Below are positions 12,277 through 24,575 of a stretch of DNA of 64,000 nucleotides, piece by piece. This stretch comes from Pohlia nutans (taxonomy: Eukaryota; Streptophyta; Bryopsida; Bryales; Mniaceae). The stretch's first letter is position 1. Every line of letters begins with the position of its first letter. Made by a program: the position numbers and the translations under genes. The notes beneath the pieces are model-generated. The model made no database searches and was not told where the DNA came from. It saw only the letters and a program-made list of their open reading frames with translations. The stretch is taken from positions 4,590,501 to 4,654,500 of the forward strand of contig CM040101.1 of the NCBI GenBank assembly GCA_022496805.1, read 5' to 3'.

Positions 12277-13539
12277 CATGCATGATCCTCAATGTTGTGG
12301 TTTCAACAAACTTGTTGAAATCCAATTCTTTGAGATTTGTGATGATGAAATCTACATAGCATGTAATCCTTCATTCAATTCTTCTACCAAGAGAATCGGG
12401 ATGAAGCTTGAATTTAACGAGTTAGCTGAAATTCAATAAGTTCTACCGTGATCTTGAATTCACGAGCTGCTTGAAGTGCTTGTTTTTTATTCTAACTATT
12501 ATTTTTTGTTTGAGTCTAAGTGTATTGCACCACCAATTCAGCAATCACATTTTTTTTAATAGCACAAACGAAAGCAAGTTTCATTGCAAGAAGGAAAAAG
12601 TTTCATAAGAAGAGGCACCGGAAGCGTACTCTGTTTTGGAAATAATATTCTCTGGATCCGTTTCTATGCGCTCGTAACGTCCAATTATTTTGGCGAGTTT
12701 TGGTACATTTTCAATGGCAGCTTTGAGGAGTTCTTTAAACAATATCAACAGCACAATGTAGATCACTAGCCAAAGTTGGACGCGGACATTCATGCTCCGT
12801 CAACTCAACATATACATCCACAATTGACAGCTGAAGGTACTTGGCAGCATTGACAGCAGGCGTGAGTGATTACTTTATCAAGCAATATTCATGAGATTCA
12901 TGCATAACATGGGATCAGCATCCGCACTTTGAATGAATTAAAGGATTGCTCTATTTACTTATTAAATATCACAATTCCATGTTGTGAAAAAGCCAACTTG
13001 AAGAGTGCAAAGGATCATCCATTCCCTACATATCTTGGAAAAGAATTCTGCAGGCAATTGAGAAAACGAAAGAATGGAAAAACCAAAAAAACATGCTTAG
13101 AAGGATTACTCTATTTACTTGAATGAATTAAAGGATTCCTCCTACCGTCTACTTTGTACTCACAAGGACATGAAAATCCTAAACAGGCCACACAATGCTT
13201 GATTAGTACAACAAGGCATATAAGTTCTTTTTACAAGCCATTGAGCCCTGTTACTACCATAACTGCAATACTCAACTTATTAACAGTAGTAACCCTAACT
13301 GCTTCAACGTATTCCGTTAGTTTACAAGCCATATTGCAAGGATAAACATACACACACAAAAAGAAACATGCAGGAGAAACATGTTTCCGAATACACTTTG
13401 GATTCGAGTTACTTAACAGACTACTACGCGAGTGAAATGTCATTTAGCATGCTCTAGTTTCTACTTAACAGGCATGGTCACTGGTAGCTATAATGTTTCT
13501 AAACATATCTGTACTTACAAGAATCAATCACCGTATAAA

Positions 13540-14043
13540 TCAAATGTGAAGAACGCATGCAAAGCAATTGTGCAATTGTTTCCCTCTCGCTCTCTCGTCA
13601 GATTGTGAGAACACCCATTTCCTTGACCTTCCCAGCGACATGCACTTGGGCTGGAAATCCAGAAACTCGTCGTCGTCGTCGTCCCACTTCTTGGAGTTTC
13701 CCGATGCGGGAAGCGACTTTGAGGAGATCGAGCTTGAAAATCTTTTGTACAACGGTTTCACCAGCATTATGCTTGACCCTACCTGCACACAAACACCAGA
13801 GATCAATCAGTAAACCCTACAAAATTCTTGTACAAGGAGAGAACAACAAAAACAGAGCAGATCGATGGAGCTTGAAAATCTTTTACAAAACCAGGGATCA
13901 ACCAGTAAACCCTACAAAATTCTTGAGCATAAAAACAGAGCAGATCGATGATGACCTACATGTCCCATGAAGGTGGTCAATGTCGCAACTCTTCTTGCGG
14001 AATTCGACGTGAACTGCTTCTTGGAGTACCAATCCAACTCCAT
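13540..14043 (-). CDS. Small two-exon ORF with acidic run, unrecognised
   Basis: ATG at 14043 opens an 84-base exon (to 13960, donor CAT|GTAGGT) that joins in phase to an exon starting at 13782 (acceptor TGCAG). The predicted protein has about 108 residues and a DDDDDEFLDF stretch encoded by a GTC/GAC repeat, then MSLGRSRKWVF. I do not recognise it. A second frame is open across the very same junction (LVLQEAVHVEF..., then KHNAGETVVQKIF... and five Arg from the same repeat), without an ATG. Which frame, if either, is used is unclear. The intron contains a partial copy of the exon 2 edge. Confidence 0.3.
13729..13952. repeat. Imperfect tandem duplication over exon/intron border
   Basis: GAGCTTGAAAATCTTTT, AACCAGTAAACCCTACAAAATTCTTG-like and AACAGAGCAGATCGATG blocks occur twice in the same order, around 13729-13867 and 13867-13952. 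The first copy includes part of exon 2 of the small ORF. Confidence 0.65.
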
Positions 14044-14673
14044 TCAAATGCACCTCGCGACCGTTCGTCTACCAAGAATCCGAAAACCCTAAAACCGATA
14101 GAAATGATCTTTTTGCAGTAGATCTGCAAGTACAGTCGGTCTCGCATCCAAGTAGAGTCATACTCATTCAGTTTGCAATTGCAGAAACGCAACGGTGATT
14201 GCGTGAGAAAATCAAAGAGCTCATTGTCGATCTGCTAATAATCAAAGCTCTCTGCCTCTACTGCTACACAGCGGATTCTGTAAGGAACCCAAAAACAAGC
14301 GAGCTATGATAGAAGAGCAAGCGATTGTAATGCAAGCAATCTGATGAGGCTTGAGCGTTCTCATCATTCACAAGTGCATGCATCTTGTTCCCATTTCAGA
14401 TACAACTTCTTCTTTCCCTTGCTTGCACTCTACCTGCACATCTGCCACAGTGATTCTGAATAGAAATCAGAATCTGAATAGAAAGCAGCTCCAGCAGTCA
14501 GTCCCAGAATTTGTTCAGAATTTGTTCAGAATTTGTTCAGAGTCTTTTCGGGCCTTGAACCCATTTGCCTTTTTCAGTGTAAAGTGAAGAATCTCAAGGA
14601 CTTTCTGGATGACATCATTCAAAATTATTTATCTAAAGCTCATGGTCAGGGAGCACCACCGGAGAAGCTCTAA

Positions 14674-15290
14674 GGTCCACTTTACATTAGGGCCCAATCC
14701 CATTGTTGGCTCGAACCCAATTGACAAGTAATTGGGTCCATGATCATGCGGATGGTGAGATCCAACGGTGAGCTAGGGTGTATTTGAGGTATTTGGGTCC
14801 AATTTGTTGACTTAGCATTAAAAAAGATTTCGAGGTCTCCAAAGGGCTGTGAGAGCAGCCACCACCCTCATGCACAAAAATGAATATTATAAAATAAAAA
14901 ATCCAAGCTAAAATTAATTTCAAATAATTTTAAAATAATAAATAAATCATTAATAAATTATATAATATTTAAATAAATTATTAAAAAACATTAAAAATAA
15001 TATATCTATATATGACGTGGCGAAATTATGGACACATCACATTTTTTATTTTTTTATTTTTGGATAGCATCTTTGGCCAAATTTGCAACCCTTTGAAAGC
15101 CTCAAAACATTTGTAATGGTTCAAGAAAAAATTCTATCCAATTTCTTTCAAATTCAACTGCTACATAGGATGAGGAGAAGTTTGGATTAGGTCCTAGTGT
15201 AAAGAGATTTGTCAAATTCAAGCAATCCTATTGATTGAAATTTGTGAAGTTTGGATCGGGTAAAAAATTGGGCCCCAATGTAAAGTGGGC
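14674..15290. repeat. Element with GGTCCACTTTACATTAGGG termini
   Basis: The left end GGTCCACTTTACATTAGGGC is mirrored by GCCCCAATGTAAAGTGGGC at the right. The interior is AT-rich and non-coding. Termini are related to the 108-bp element at 6722-6830. Confidence 0.75.
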
Positions 15291-15301
15291 GTTATTAACC
15301 C

Positions 15302-15872
15302 TTAACCCCTAAAGGACCGTAAGGCCCCTACGCGGCTTCTGGAACTAGAAAACGAGGAAATTCGGGTTCTTGGGCTTTGAATTGTAGGATGAGCAACAAA
15401 GAGACCCTAGCTCTTTTTGAGAGCCAAATCTGTAGGTACTTCTTGATCAGAAATTCATCAAGTGAGCGATTTTTGGTGATTTTTTTGAGTTGCACCGAGG
15501 GTATTTAGGCATCACTTCAGACCCTCGTATCTTCCTCCTCACACCTCCAAATTTTTTGTACATGCTTAAAATGATGATTTCTACTCACAGTAAAAATTTC
15601 AGAAATTTTGGAGCACTTTTGAACAATCCGATTTCAGCATGTGTACAAAATACCCCAAACAAGTTCCATCAATCTTCTCAACGGTGGCATTTTCTCAAAA
15701 ATTATGCGATTTTGTCGATATTTTTTTCATAAAAAAGCTACGTAAGCCTTCTTTAATTTCAACGGTGCCGATCGTCAAAATTACCCCACGCCAATGAGGA
15801 ATTGAGCTTGCTACAAGAGCTAGTCAAGAAAACAAGAGCTAAGTACAACACCCCCGGTCCTTTAGGGGTTAA
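15302..15872. repeat. TTAA-flanked element
   Basis: TTAA flanks; begins CCCCTAAAGGACCG and ends CGGTCCTTTAGGGG, a perfect 14-bp inverted pair. The 80-residue plus-strand ORF at 15490-15732 has no recognisable features. Confidence 0.85.
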
Positions 15873-17559
15873 CTCCAAAAGGATGATGAAAAAGCTTGAA
15901 TTGGGCCTCATGTGTTTTTTTAATAGTTTTAAGTAGGATTTTTCTTAGTTTGATTTTATTTGGTTTTTGATCAACGCATGCAATGTTCCGTTCATTGATT
16001 ATGGTAGTATAAACTTGAAATGTTGTAATTTTTTAATTTAGTTTATATATATATGGTGTTATATCACATTTCTATATCCAATATTTTCATAAAAAAATTG
16101 AAAACTCAAAACTCAAAATTCTATTTGAATTTGAAACAAAAAGTTGTTGATAAAGTTTTAATACAATATGTTGGAATGGATTTGAGATGTGACATTCTTA
16201 ATTATAGAGTTTGCCTATGAAAAGAGGTACCAAAGGTAAACTTCGCTACCAATGCCTTTAAGGCATAAATAGACAAACTACCTTCAATAAACTTACTTAA
16301 TTCACAATGGTCTCAAAGGGGATCAACAACTGTATGGTGCGGGTGCGGGGTGCAGGTGTAGAATATTCCTAGAATATTATGAGAATATTTGTTGACGTCA
16401 TCATGATCAATGCGTGAGCCAAGACATTGTCCACATGGCATCTACGTGGCTTCCACTTTGACAAATGAGTGGTGATTCCACAGTGATAGGTCTGGTGGGA
16501 ATTGTACATGATGATGTTGACAATGAATACCATTTACAAAAGGGGGGGGGGGGTTTGTAGTATATCTGGGGGAGAAGGGGGTTGATTTAGAAAAAATTAG
16601 CCTATAACGTGTGGCCAAAGATATGGTATTTATTATTCAGTGCAAATAAATTTTTGAAAATTATTTGAGGTAATGTATTGTTGAGAAAAGAAGACAATGA
16701 GGATCATAATAAATATATGATCATAGATAAGATGGTAATTTTTTTATTTTTAAATATAATGTATAGTCATCCTAGGTTGGGAATATTCTGCACCTGGTAT
16801 AAGCATCCTAGGTTGGGAATAGGAGTATATTATGTACTCTCGTCTGTGAACGTGTCTGAAATTGGATGAAAACTTATGGTTTAGAGTTCACGATGGATTG
16901 ATTCCTCTCGGCCTTCTCTTCGGTTGGGAAAGATGTTCAGTTTAGGTTCATTGTTTCTAGGGTTGTTCGGGCTCGTGTTCGGGTGGAGGATTTGCGCCAT
17001 TGTGGGTTTTTGGGAGTACGTGGTGGTGAACGCTAGATTCTGAACGCCAGAGTTTGTAGTGCTACATTCTGTTATGGCTTAGGGTTATCAAGCAAGAGTT
17101 TGGTGGCATCGGTTGAAGCTGTAGCTGATCGGTTAAAAAATTGGACCTTAGAAGATGAATCTGCAACGCCAGAAGTATTCGATAAGGTGAAGGCTTTGGG
17201 AGAGGAGACACTTGCGTTGTTGAGAATAAAACTTAAGTCAGAAGAGGTCCTCAACTGGCCTCCGTAGTATTGTGGATAATCTTTGTATGCTCCTAAACCT
17301 ACTCTACTAGGCCTTGTTTTTGCTTTCCGTACTCTACTACATGCTCCAGTAAGATTTTTTTTGTTTGCTTTTTGGTTGCTCTCCATACGTGATCCCTAAA
17401 TAGTAATGACACGAGATTTTTTTTTCAAGCAATAATTAGGCTTGAAGTGCAAACAATTGGTTTTTTTAACCTAAACAAAGCCCTCAATGTTTTTTGTTTT
17501 CAATGTGCTTATGAACACAATGTAACAAGAATCTTGTGAGACATAAATTCGGCCCTTGG
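15873..17559. other. Gene-free AT-rich stretch
   Basis: Contains an 11-12 G run near 16542-16553 and a short direct repeat of CCTAGGTTGGGAAT near 16770-16820. The minus-strand ORF at 17072-17386 (104 residues) is not recognised. No gene can be supported. Confidence 0.45.
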
Positions 17560-18987
17560 TGTCTACAGTGGTTATTTTTTAGTATTTAATTTTAATTTTT
17601 TATATGTTTAATATTCTAAAATAGGAAATTAGTAGAAATAGTGGAATTTAGGATGGAATAACCAAATAATTATTTTTAAAGCTATTTTAGTTAATTAGTA
17701 AAATGCCATTATACAAGTGATTTTCTTTGTAAAAATTGTTAATATTCTATTATTAGTTGTAAAAGGGTCGAAGTTGCAGTAAATCCAAGATATGTTATTA
17801 AACTCTATTATAAGGGGGGATGCCCCTAATACCATTATGTAATAGGAATTAGAAAATAGAAGAAGGTAGAGAGTAATGACAACTTTAATTAGACAATAAG
17901 TATGTCAGTAAATTATAGGAATAATTATAGTGTTAAAAAAAATTCTCAAAAAATTCAGAAAATTACTATGAGTCTTAGGAAGACTCCCAAAAAAATTATA
18001 GACATTTTCAGTAATTTTTTAACAGACATTTTAAATCCTATAAGTGAGGATTAGGATTTAGATAATCGTAAAAAAAAATTTAGGGACTCTAAAATTACCA
18101 CAATTTTTTTAAAAGGTCCTTAGAGCACCTTCTACTTTGTGTTAAATTAGGAGAGCATTGCAGTTACATAACTACTCTGATTCAGAATAAGAGAGATCTT
18201 ACCGTCATTTTGCGAAACATTCGAATTTACTAGCATACCCAAGACGATTTAGGAGCTCAATTCAGATGTTTTTAAATACTATTCTAGCTATTTGAACCTC
18301 CAAGGATTCCATTGGTGAGGTCAAATGAGTCAAAAGTACTTTTTACTGAACAACGTAAATTCGGCTCATACCTCCATCAAAGTAAAAACAGAAGTTTTAC
18401 CATTTCGGACAAAAAGGTTAATCCAAGGTTAATTTGGGCCTTCTGGAGCAATTGGTGAAGTTAGTTTTTCAATTAGAGCTATATTTAGTAAATTACTAAG
18501 GTTCAGCAGTAAATAAAGGGTAAAAACGGACTTACCGTTGACTCCTTTCGACATTTGACCACCAACCGGACATATTATTGAAGGGTGGTGGAAGGAGTTG
18601 AATGAGCTTGACCTTAATAGTTAGATACATTCATAAATATATGAATCGTATTATTCATCTGTACAAAAGTTATTAACATTAGTTGTAGAATAAAACAATT
18701 TTAATTAGTAGAAGTTGTAGGATAAAATAAAAGAAGTTATTAAAGAGAAATAATGCCTGGGATAGATGGGTGACATTATTAATTTCTACAATTAATAAAA
18801 CAAAAATTATTAGAAGTAGTGTAGAACAAAACATCTTTTATTAGCAAAGGTTGTAAAATAAAACAAATGAATTTATTAGAGTTGGTAAGGGGAATAGGGC
18901 CTCCAATTATTAGTTTAGTATATAAAGGGAGGCTTTGAGCCTCTTAAAACACCATTTATTCCCTTGTTCGTTCATTATATGTGAAGT
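17560..18987. other. LTR-like or retro-derived AT-rich block (weak)
   Basis: A TATA-box-like AGTATATAAAGGGAGGC near 18918-18936 is followed by a pyrimidine-rich leader. Layout resembles 35371-36700, which also ends in a TATAAATA promoter-like site and a CT-rich leader. No gag or pol reading frames and no clear TG..CA borders were found. Confidence 0.25.
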
Positions 18988-19542
18988 TTAACACTTAAAC
19001 GCGCAAAGAGCTACGTGGGGCTATATTTGATCGTTTCTCAGTCAAACGTTGATTTTCACCTAGTTCCCAATTTCAAATGAAATTAGTTCCAACTAGGAAT
19101 GTGTGAGAGTTGTCTTCTACTTTCTAATCCAATTTACGGTTCTTTAAAATTGTTAAAATTGTGTTTTTAATAGCAATTTAAGCTCATAGCCCTAAAATTC
19201 TAGTATACACTGTAGAAAAAGTTTTTCAATTGAATTTTCTTTTTATGCAAGCTTGAGAAGCATGCAGCCTTTACCTTGTTGTTCATCACTATTATTTACA
19301 TTTTTTCTTAAAAAATCATACTATTTTAGGCATTTTTGTAATAACTATGGCTATCACGAGAGAAAACTTTGAAAAAACTTATAAAATCCATTTTCATTCA
19401 AATATTTATAAAAAAAATCAGTGTAAATTGGTTTAAAGATATATTGTATAAAAAAAATACCAAAAAAATATAATACATTTTTAAATGTGACAAATTGATG
19501 AAGATTGACTGGATAAATGTATTGTGGACGCTTAAGGGTTAA
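18988..19542. repeat. TTAA-flanked element
   Basis: TTAA flanks; begins CACTTAAACGCGC and ends GTGGACGCTTAAGGG, an imperfect inverted pair of the same type as the other TTAA elements. The first base pair triplet departs from CCC. Confidence 0.6.
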
Positions 19543-19547
19543 TTTGG

Positions 19548-19668
19548 ATTTAAACCCTCATTTTCTTGCCTCCATCTTCTTGTTTGTTTTTTCTTTCTTA
19601 TTTGAGGAGTTTAAGTTGGAATTAAACCCTCACTTCTTTGCTTCCATCTCTTGTTTATTTTTCTCTCG
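19548..19668. repeat. Direct repeat, two ~50-bp units
   Basis: GGATTTAAACCCTCATTTTC..CCTCCATCTTCTTGTTT and GGAATTAAACCCTCACTTC..TTCCATCTCTTGTTT lie about 71 bp apart in tandem, just outside the left end of the MULE. Confidence 0.6.
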
Positions 19669-19755
19669 CTCATTATGAAGAAGTAGTTTTAATTGTGAGA
19701 TTTAGAAGGTGATTTAGTAAAGTGTGAGAAAAGAGGAAACTAAAATTAGCTCGTA

Positions 19756-19765
19756 GTTTTCCTTG
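19756..19765. repeat. Target-site duplication, left (10 bp)
   Basis: GTTTTCCTTG abuts the left MULE terminus. An identical 10-mer abuts the right terminus at 31433-31442. Perfect 10-bp identity at exactly matching distance from both termini is strong evidence for a single insertion event. Confidence 0.88.
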
Positions 19766-19814
19766 GGGGAATGCTATTGTGCAAGCGTGAAGCGGGGAAC
19801 GGGGAGCAGGGATT
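19766..19814 (+). repeat. MULE terminal inverted repeat, left
   Basis: Begins GGGGAATGCTATTGTGC and continues through AGCGTGAAGCGGGGAACGG to GGAGCAGG. It pairs with the inverse of 31371-31432. Confidence 0.87.
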
Positions 19815-20300
19815 ATTTATTTTAATGTTTAAAAATTCTAACAACCGTGGCAAAGGAGTCCTATTACCGTGGACCATAAAACTAAGGATTTAAAAAAATT
19901 CTTGGATTTGTTTTAGGGTATGTGAAGAAGAAATGATCATCCAGATAGATTAGTATGAAAAAGAACCTATTACCGTGGATGATGAAAGATATGTTTCTAT
20001 ATTGAAGTGTAAGAGATTGCATAGTTCCAAAAAAATTGAATGAGAAATTTTAGAGTCAATCCAACATAATCACTTAGAATTACTAGAGGCGGGACGTCTT
20101 TACATTATTACAATATGTAGACATGTAGTGGACTTGGAAATTGCGGTGATACCCAATGTTATGAAGCTAAAGACCTCCTCTACTCCAAAAGATCAAAACA
20201 CCATCATAAAAATCAAAGGCAGTGGCCCTGGAAGTCTCACTGCAAATCGGAATTGAAATATAAATGAACTCAACCCCGCAGGAAGTACATAAGTAAGCAA

Positions 20301-23300
20301 CTAAGAAGATTGCGACATACTATCGTCACTCCAAGGACTGGACTTCGAGGAGCTGTGTTGAAAGATTTTACCACACATAGAACTAGATTCAAGATCTGAA
20401 CAATCTACAGGGAATGAAGCATCAACAGTAGCATCTAAATCAAAGAACTCCAATACCCTGGGATCCACATTGTATTTACGAGGTACACAACTTGGTCCTG
20501 TTGGTAGAGATGCACGTGCAATTGCCTCAGCATAGATAAGCAGGTTGAATGGCTTCTGTGGGCTGCTGAACATATTTGCTTGCAAGATGTATCCATGAGT
20601 TAGAGTACTCAAGGACATGCTGAAATGCCAGATAATCAACAAGGCATGAGTATAAGCAGTGTCAGTGCTGGTTATTGATAGATGTGAAGGACAAAATAAA
20701 AGAAGGATAAAACTTACTTACAATATCGGTTGATGGGGATGATGACTGAATCTGCGAGCTCAGCACCTTCATGAACATGAGTGGTGCTTGTAGCCTCAAG
20801 TTGTTGCTTCTTGAGGGCTTCATTGACAGGGTCCACAATAAAGGGCTCAAGAAGGCCTTTGAAGATATCCTTATCACCCTCCACTGCGACAAAATGGCGA
20901 CCGGCCTTGCGACAAGCATGGATTGAAGCTCCTGTAGAGAATCAAGATAAGTGTAAGCAAATGATTGAGAAGGAACAATCACAAGGCCACAACAAAAAGG
21001 ATATGAAGATACTACATACCTGTGGATGCAGTACAATCCAAAACTATATCGCCAAGCAATGTGGTGGACTCAATGAGCAATTGGAGAAGGAGGGGGTCCT
21101 TCTCCCTACCACCTCTCCAAGGAATGCTACCTCTCATGAGTTGACTGTCCTTCGTCACCAGATTGAAGAGGACATCGTTAGTAGCAACGTCAATACCGGC
21201 AGAATCAAGTTCAGCCATAGATCGAATGGAGAAGGTGGAAGGAGGCAACTCTGGATAGCTCTTCACTAGCAGTTGAATGCAAAACTTCAGTGTCTACAAA
21301 TGAATGCAACATGGCATGCAATCAACAACATAGAGATTTTAGACACATGATTCAAAAAGAATGATGCAAATGACAAGGTTGGAATTACTCACAGTCTTTG
21401 ATGCATCTCTGGCACTAGTCAATGACAAACGGTTGATTCATGTCCACTCTTTCAAGATCTTCCAGTGGTAAGCATTTGCTGAGTCTTTGATATCAGCCCT
21501 GAGTTGGAGATCGTCCTTGTGGAAGAGCACAAGCACCCCATTGTCATGGACAAGGGAACTTCCCATGGCAAAGACCATCGCCAAGAAGCTCACATCATTG
21601 GTATTCCACTCTTGAACTGCAGTGCGAGGCGAGGACACCATAGGGACGGGAAGACCCTCGGGAAAGTCCACTAACATCAAATCCACACTACCAGGAGTGC
21701 CTTGCACACCCTTGAAGGGGCGAGCTTTATCAGACTTGTGCTGCACATCACAAGAAACAATCAGAATCAAACTCATTGTAGAACTTGAGCATTTCTAACA
21801 TGAAACATTCAACAAGCAGGAAAAGAGAATTGCCTTCTCAATGAAGGCCTTCATATCCGTCCATTCCTTAGGGAAGGCATTGTGCTTTACAAAATATTCA
21901 TCAATAGACAGAAGGGATGTGCAGATAACCAACTCCTGGAAATGCAAAACACCCCTGCAGAGTCCATAAAAGCCGGTGAAGCAAGTTGCTGTAGTCTTGA
22001 CATTGAGAGCTTTGCATCAGAGGCATCCCGCTTCCGGGTATTCTGTGACTCTGTTGCAGTAGAAGCCTTTGTCAAAAGAACTAGAGCGGTAGAGGGCTTT
22101 GACTTCTCTGACTTCTCACCTCGCTTGCCAGCCTTTGTTTCCTTCTCCTTGGCCTTTTCAGCATTCTTCAGATCCTTCAGAGCCTGGCTGTCAGCTTTCT
22201 TCTAGTCCCTTGCTCTCTGGGCTAGAATCTTGTTCCTTTCTCTTGCGGGGAGTGTATTGATGTCTACCTCCTCCTCAACTTCTTCCACCTCAGTTTGGTT
22301 TGGACCCGAGGGAGCACCCTTCGAGTCAGCTTCAAAGCAAGCCTTCTGAACATCCTCCTCCTCAGCTGGGTAGAAGAGCTTCCCACAATCAATGTACCAA
22401 CAACCTGCCTTGAGATGTGCATTTGGCCAATAGCGTATGTGAGTCACTGTGTACATGCAAAGAGGGGAGGCTTTGTCCACCCACGAGGTCAGGAACACGG
22501 GGAGTTGGGACTGAAGAATGGCACCACGTGGAAGGAGTTCCTTCATAAAATACTTGCGTAAGACAAACAAAGGAAATAGCTTAAACTACGATTATCTTGA
22601 TGAATTAGAAGGTTCAACATCCTATTAGTCTGGAATTGAATTATTACTTGAAGACAACTCGCTTGATAGTGAGGTCAGTTTGCTTCTAGTCCTGATATGC
22701 CTTAGACTTGGTGTAGCTATCCTTCCCTTTGAAGAAGCTAATAAATCCATGCTCCCATATTTGATTATGCCAACCTTGGATGTACACATCAATGGTCTTG
22801 GGCTTCTCAGGGACCTCCATGTCTATCAACAAGCCATCTTCCTTGACCGCTTTCAAAAAAAGCTCCATAGCACCATCTTCTAGCTGCAACATCAAATGAA
22901 GAAGTCATTCAAAATATAAATGAGCAACTCAAACACTAACCCAACATAGATATGGGTTGAGGTGTATCAAGATAGCTCAGAAAACTTTGTTGAGCTCAAA
23001 TTGGTTGAGCAGTCATGGATGTTAATGAATGAAAAAAAAACCCTAAGGTTCACGAATGCTTACCCCTGCCCAAAAGCAAGCTTTGTTTAGCCAAGACTCA
23101 AGGTCCTTGTCAGAAAATCCCTTAAGAGGGAAGTGGACAGCTTGACGAGAGTGGATCCCTGAATTCCAATTCACAAGCCATCTGACTTTGAAATGAGGGG
23201 CTGCAACTGCCGTTGCGATGAGTTGTAGCTTATCCAGGGTCATCTCAGGCTTCTTGTTGTTGCTGCAGTGCTTTGTAATCTGAAAGAGGAATTATGAATG

Positions 23301-24575
23301 TTAATCACAAGACAATATTGAATGATTTTGAATCGCCAACAAATCAGTTAGTATGCCCAAACCTCTTGAAGAAACCTGTCACCAAACTTTGGGTTGGCAA
23401 TAGCAAGATGTTTTGTAAACTGGGATCTGTAGGAATGTTGCTTGCTCTTGGCAGCAGCCCTCATGAGTGCAGTAACAGCTGTGTCACTCCAATCCTCTTT
23501 AGCAGTCTCCTCATAATACTTTCTCGTCGCAACATCAGCGGCCTCTGCAATCTCTTGCTGCAAGGGGCATAGAGCAATTTGCATTTGTCTGGATTTAAAC
23601 ATAATGGCACGAGAATGAGCTCCAGAGTGTAAAATACAATGAAGAGAGTTAGGACCCACCCGAAAGAGGAAGGCAATAAAGACATCGGTTGTCATCTTGA
23701 ACCATGTCTTGGAAATGTGAGGACTGCTAGCACATCTCCTGTAATCCTCCTCACTGAGCATCTCTTTTGGGGTCTCGAGTGGCAAGGAACCCAATGCCTT
23801 AACACGATAGAGAGTGTGTATCATGCTGGTCTTGACATGTGAGTGTTCATTGGACCTACGCAATCATGGATATAGTTAATGGCAAAATCAACAAACAAAA
23901 AGACTCTCAGTCATGTAAAGGCATCCAAAACTTTGAAGAGAATAGAGTAGGGGCTCACTTGTTGATATCGTGCATGGCATTCATGAGCAACCCAGCCTTG
24001 CCTTTAGTGTCCAAGCAGATGCTATCAACGGAGTAATGCCAGTCTCTTTCATCTCGGTGCAGCCTAAAAATGTAGCCTATCCATGCCTTGAACCGATGGT
24101 TTCCATCACATATGAAGCGAAGGTGAGAGTTAGAAGCTAACTTGGACTCAAATTCAGTGTTTACTGAGGTCTAGTGAGGGCCTTAGTCGCTTGTGTCCAC
24201 ATCCTCCAAAAGCCTCTCCTCCCCTTGCTTGTTGGTGATTGAAACATAAAATATCAGAGCACCTGGCCGATATCCATGAGTAAACTCAGCCTCCAATCTC
24301 TTGATGTCGTGAGCAAGAGTAGGACGGATAAGTGGCATGTAGATCATTCGGCAAAGCGGGATGTCAAAGCGGGACTCCACCTTTGGCAATATCCTTATAC
24401 CCTCGATGCATTGAATGGATTTCGCTTTGTGTAATTCTTGAAGCTGATCCTCATTGAGCTTGAGTAGGGCGTCATTTTGATCGTCATCACTAACAACCTC
24501 AGAGCCCTTTGGCTGAGATGTGGCCTCCCCCGATGGTTCGGGCTGCAGAGAAGGTTGTAGAGATGGCTCTGACAT
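20301..24575 (-). pseudogene. ParB-like domain / beta-class amino-methyltransferase gene, decayed
   Basis: Minus-strand exons: 23959-24575, 23660-23855, 23363-23557, 23064-23279, 22648-22883, about 21830-22560, 21393-21740, 21020-21293, 20718-20931 and 20301-20619. Most borders are GT..AG and join in phase. Exon 1 encodes an acidic leader, then RFDIPLCRMIYMPLIRPTL and FICDGNHRFKAW, matching the ParB/Srx DGxHR motif. A charged lysine-rich linker (exon at 22 kb) follows. The C-terminal half has LMLVDFPEGLP (DPPY-like, motif IV), then PWRGGREKDPLLLQLLIE and GDIVLDCTASTGASIHACR (AdoMet motif I) and AGRHFVAVEGD. IV before I is the beta-class order of N4-cytosine/N6-adenine DNA methyltransferases. 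In-frame stops: 24183-24185, 24171-24173, 22686-22688, 22202-22204 and 21438-21440, plus a probable frame slip near 21950. The start ATG at 24573-24575 is the first in frame. It faces away from the transposase. Activity is unlikely in this copy. Confidence 0.72.

Noticed and set aside
11996..12325. 109-residue minus-strand ORF with repeated peptide pattern
   Set aside because: It reads through a foldback MITE; the peptide symmetry reflects the inverted arms.
13557..13970. 137-residue plus-strand ORF with Arg run
   Set aside because: Runs over a tandem duplication and the GTC repeat; no homology recognised, and the minus strand offers a better spliced model.
17560..18987. Complete LTR retrotransposon
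   Set aside because: No paired LTRs, primer-binding site or gag/pol frames; only a promoter-like TATA and CT-rich leader.
20781..21269. 162-residue plus-strand ORF
   Set aside because: Antisense to the methyltransferase exons with motif I; it spans their introns and has no family features.
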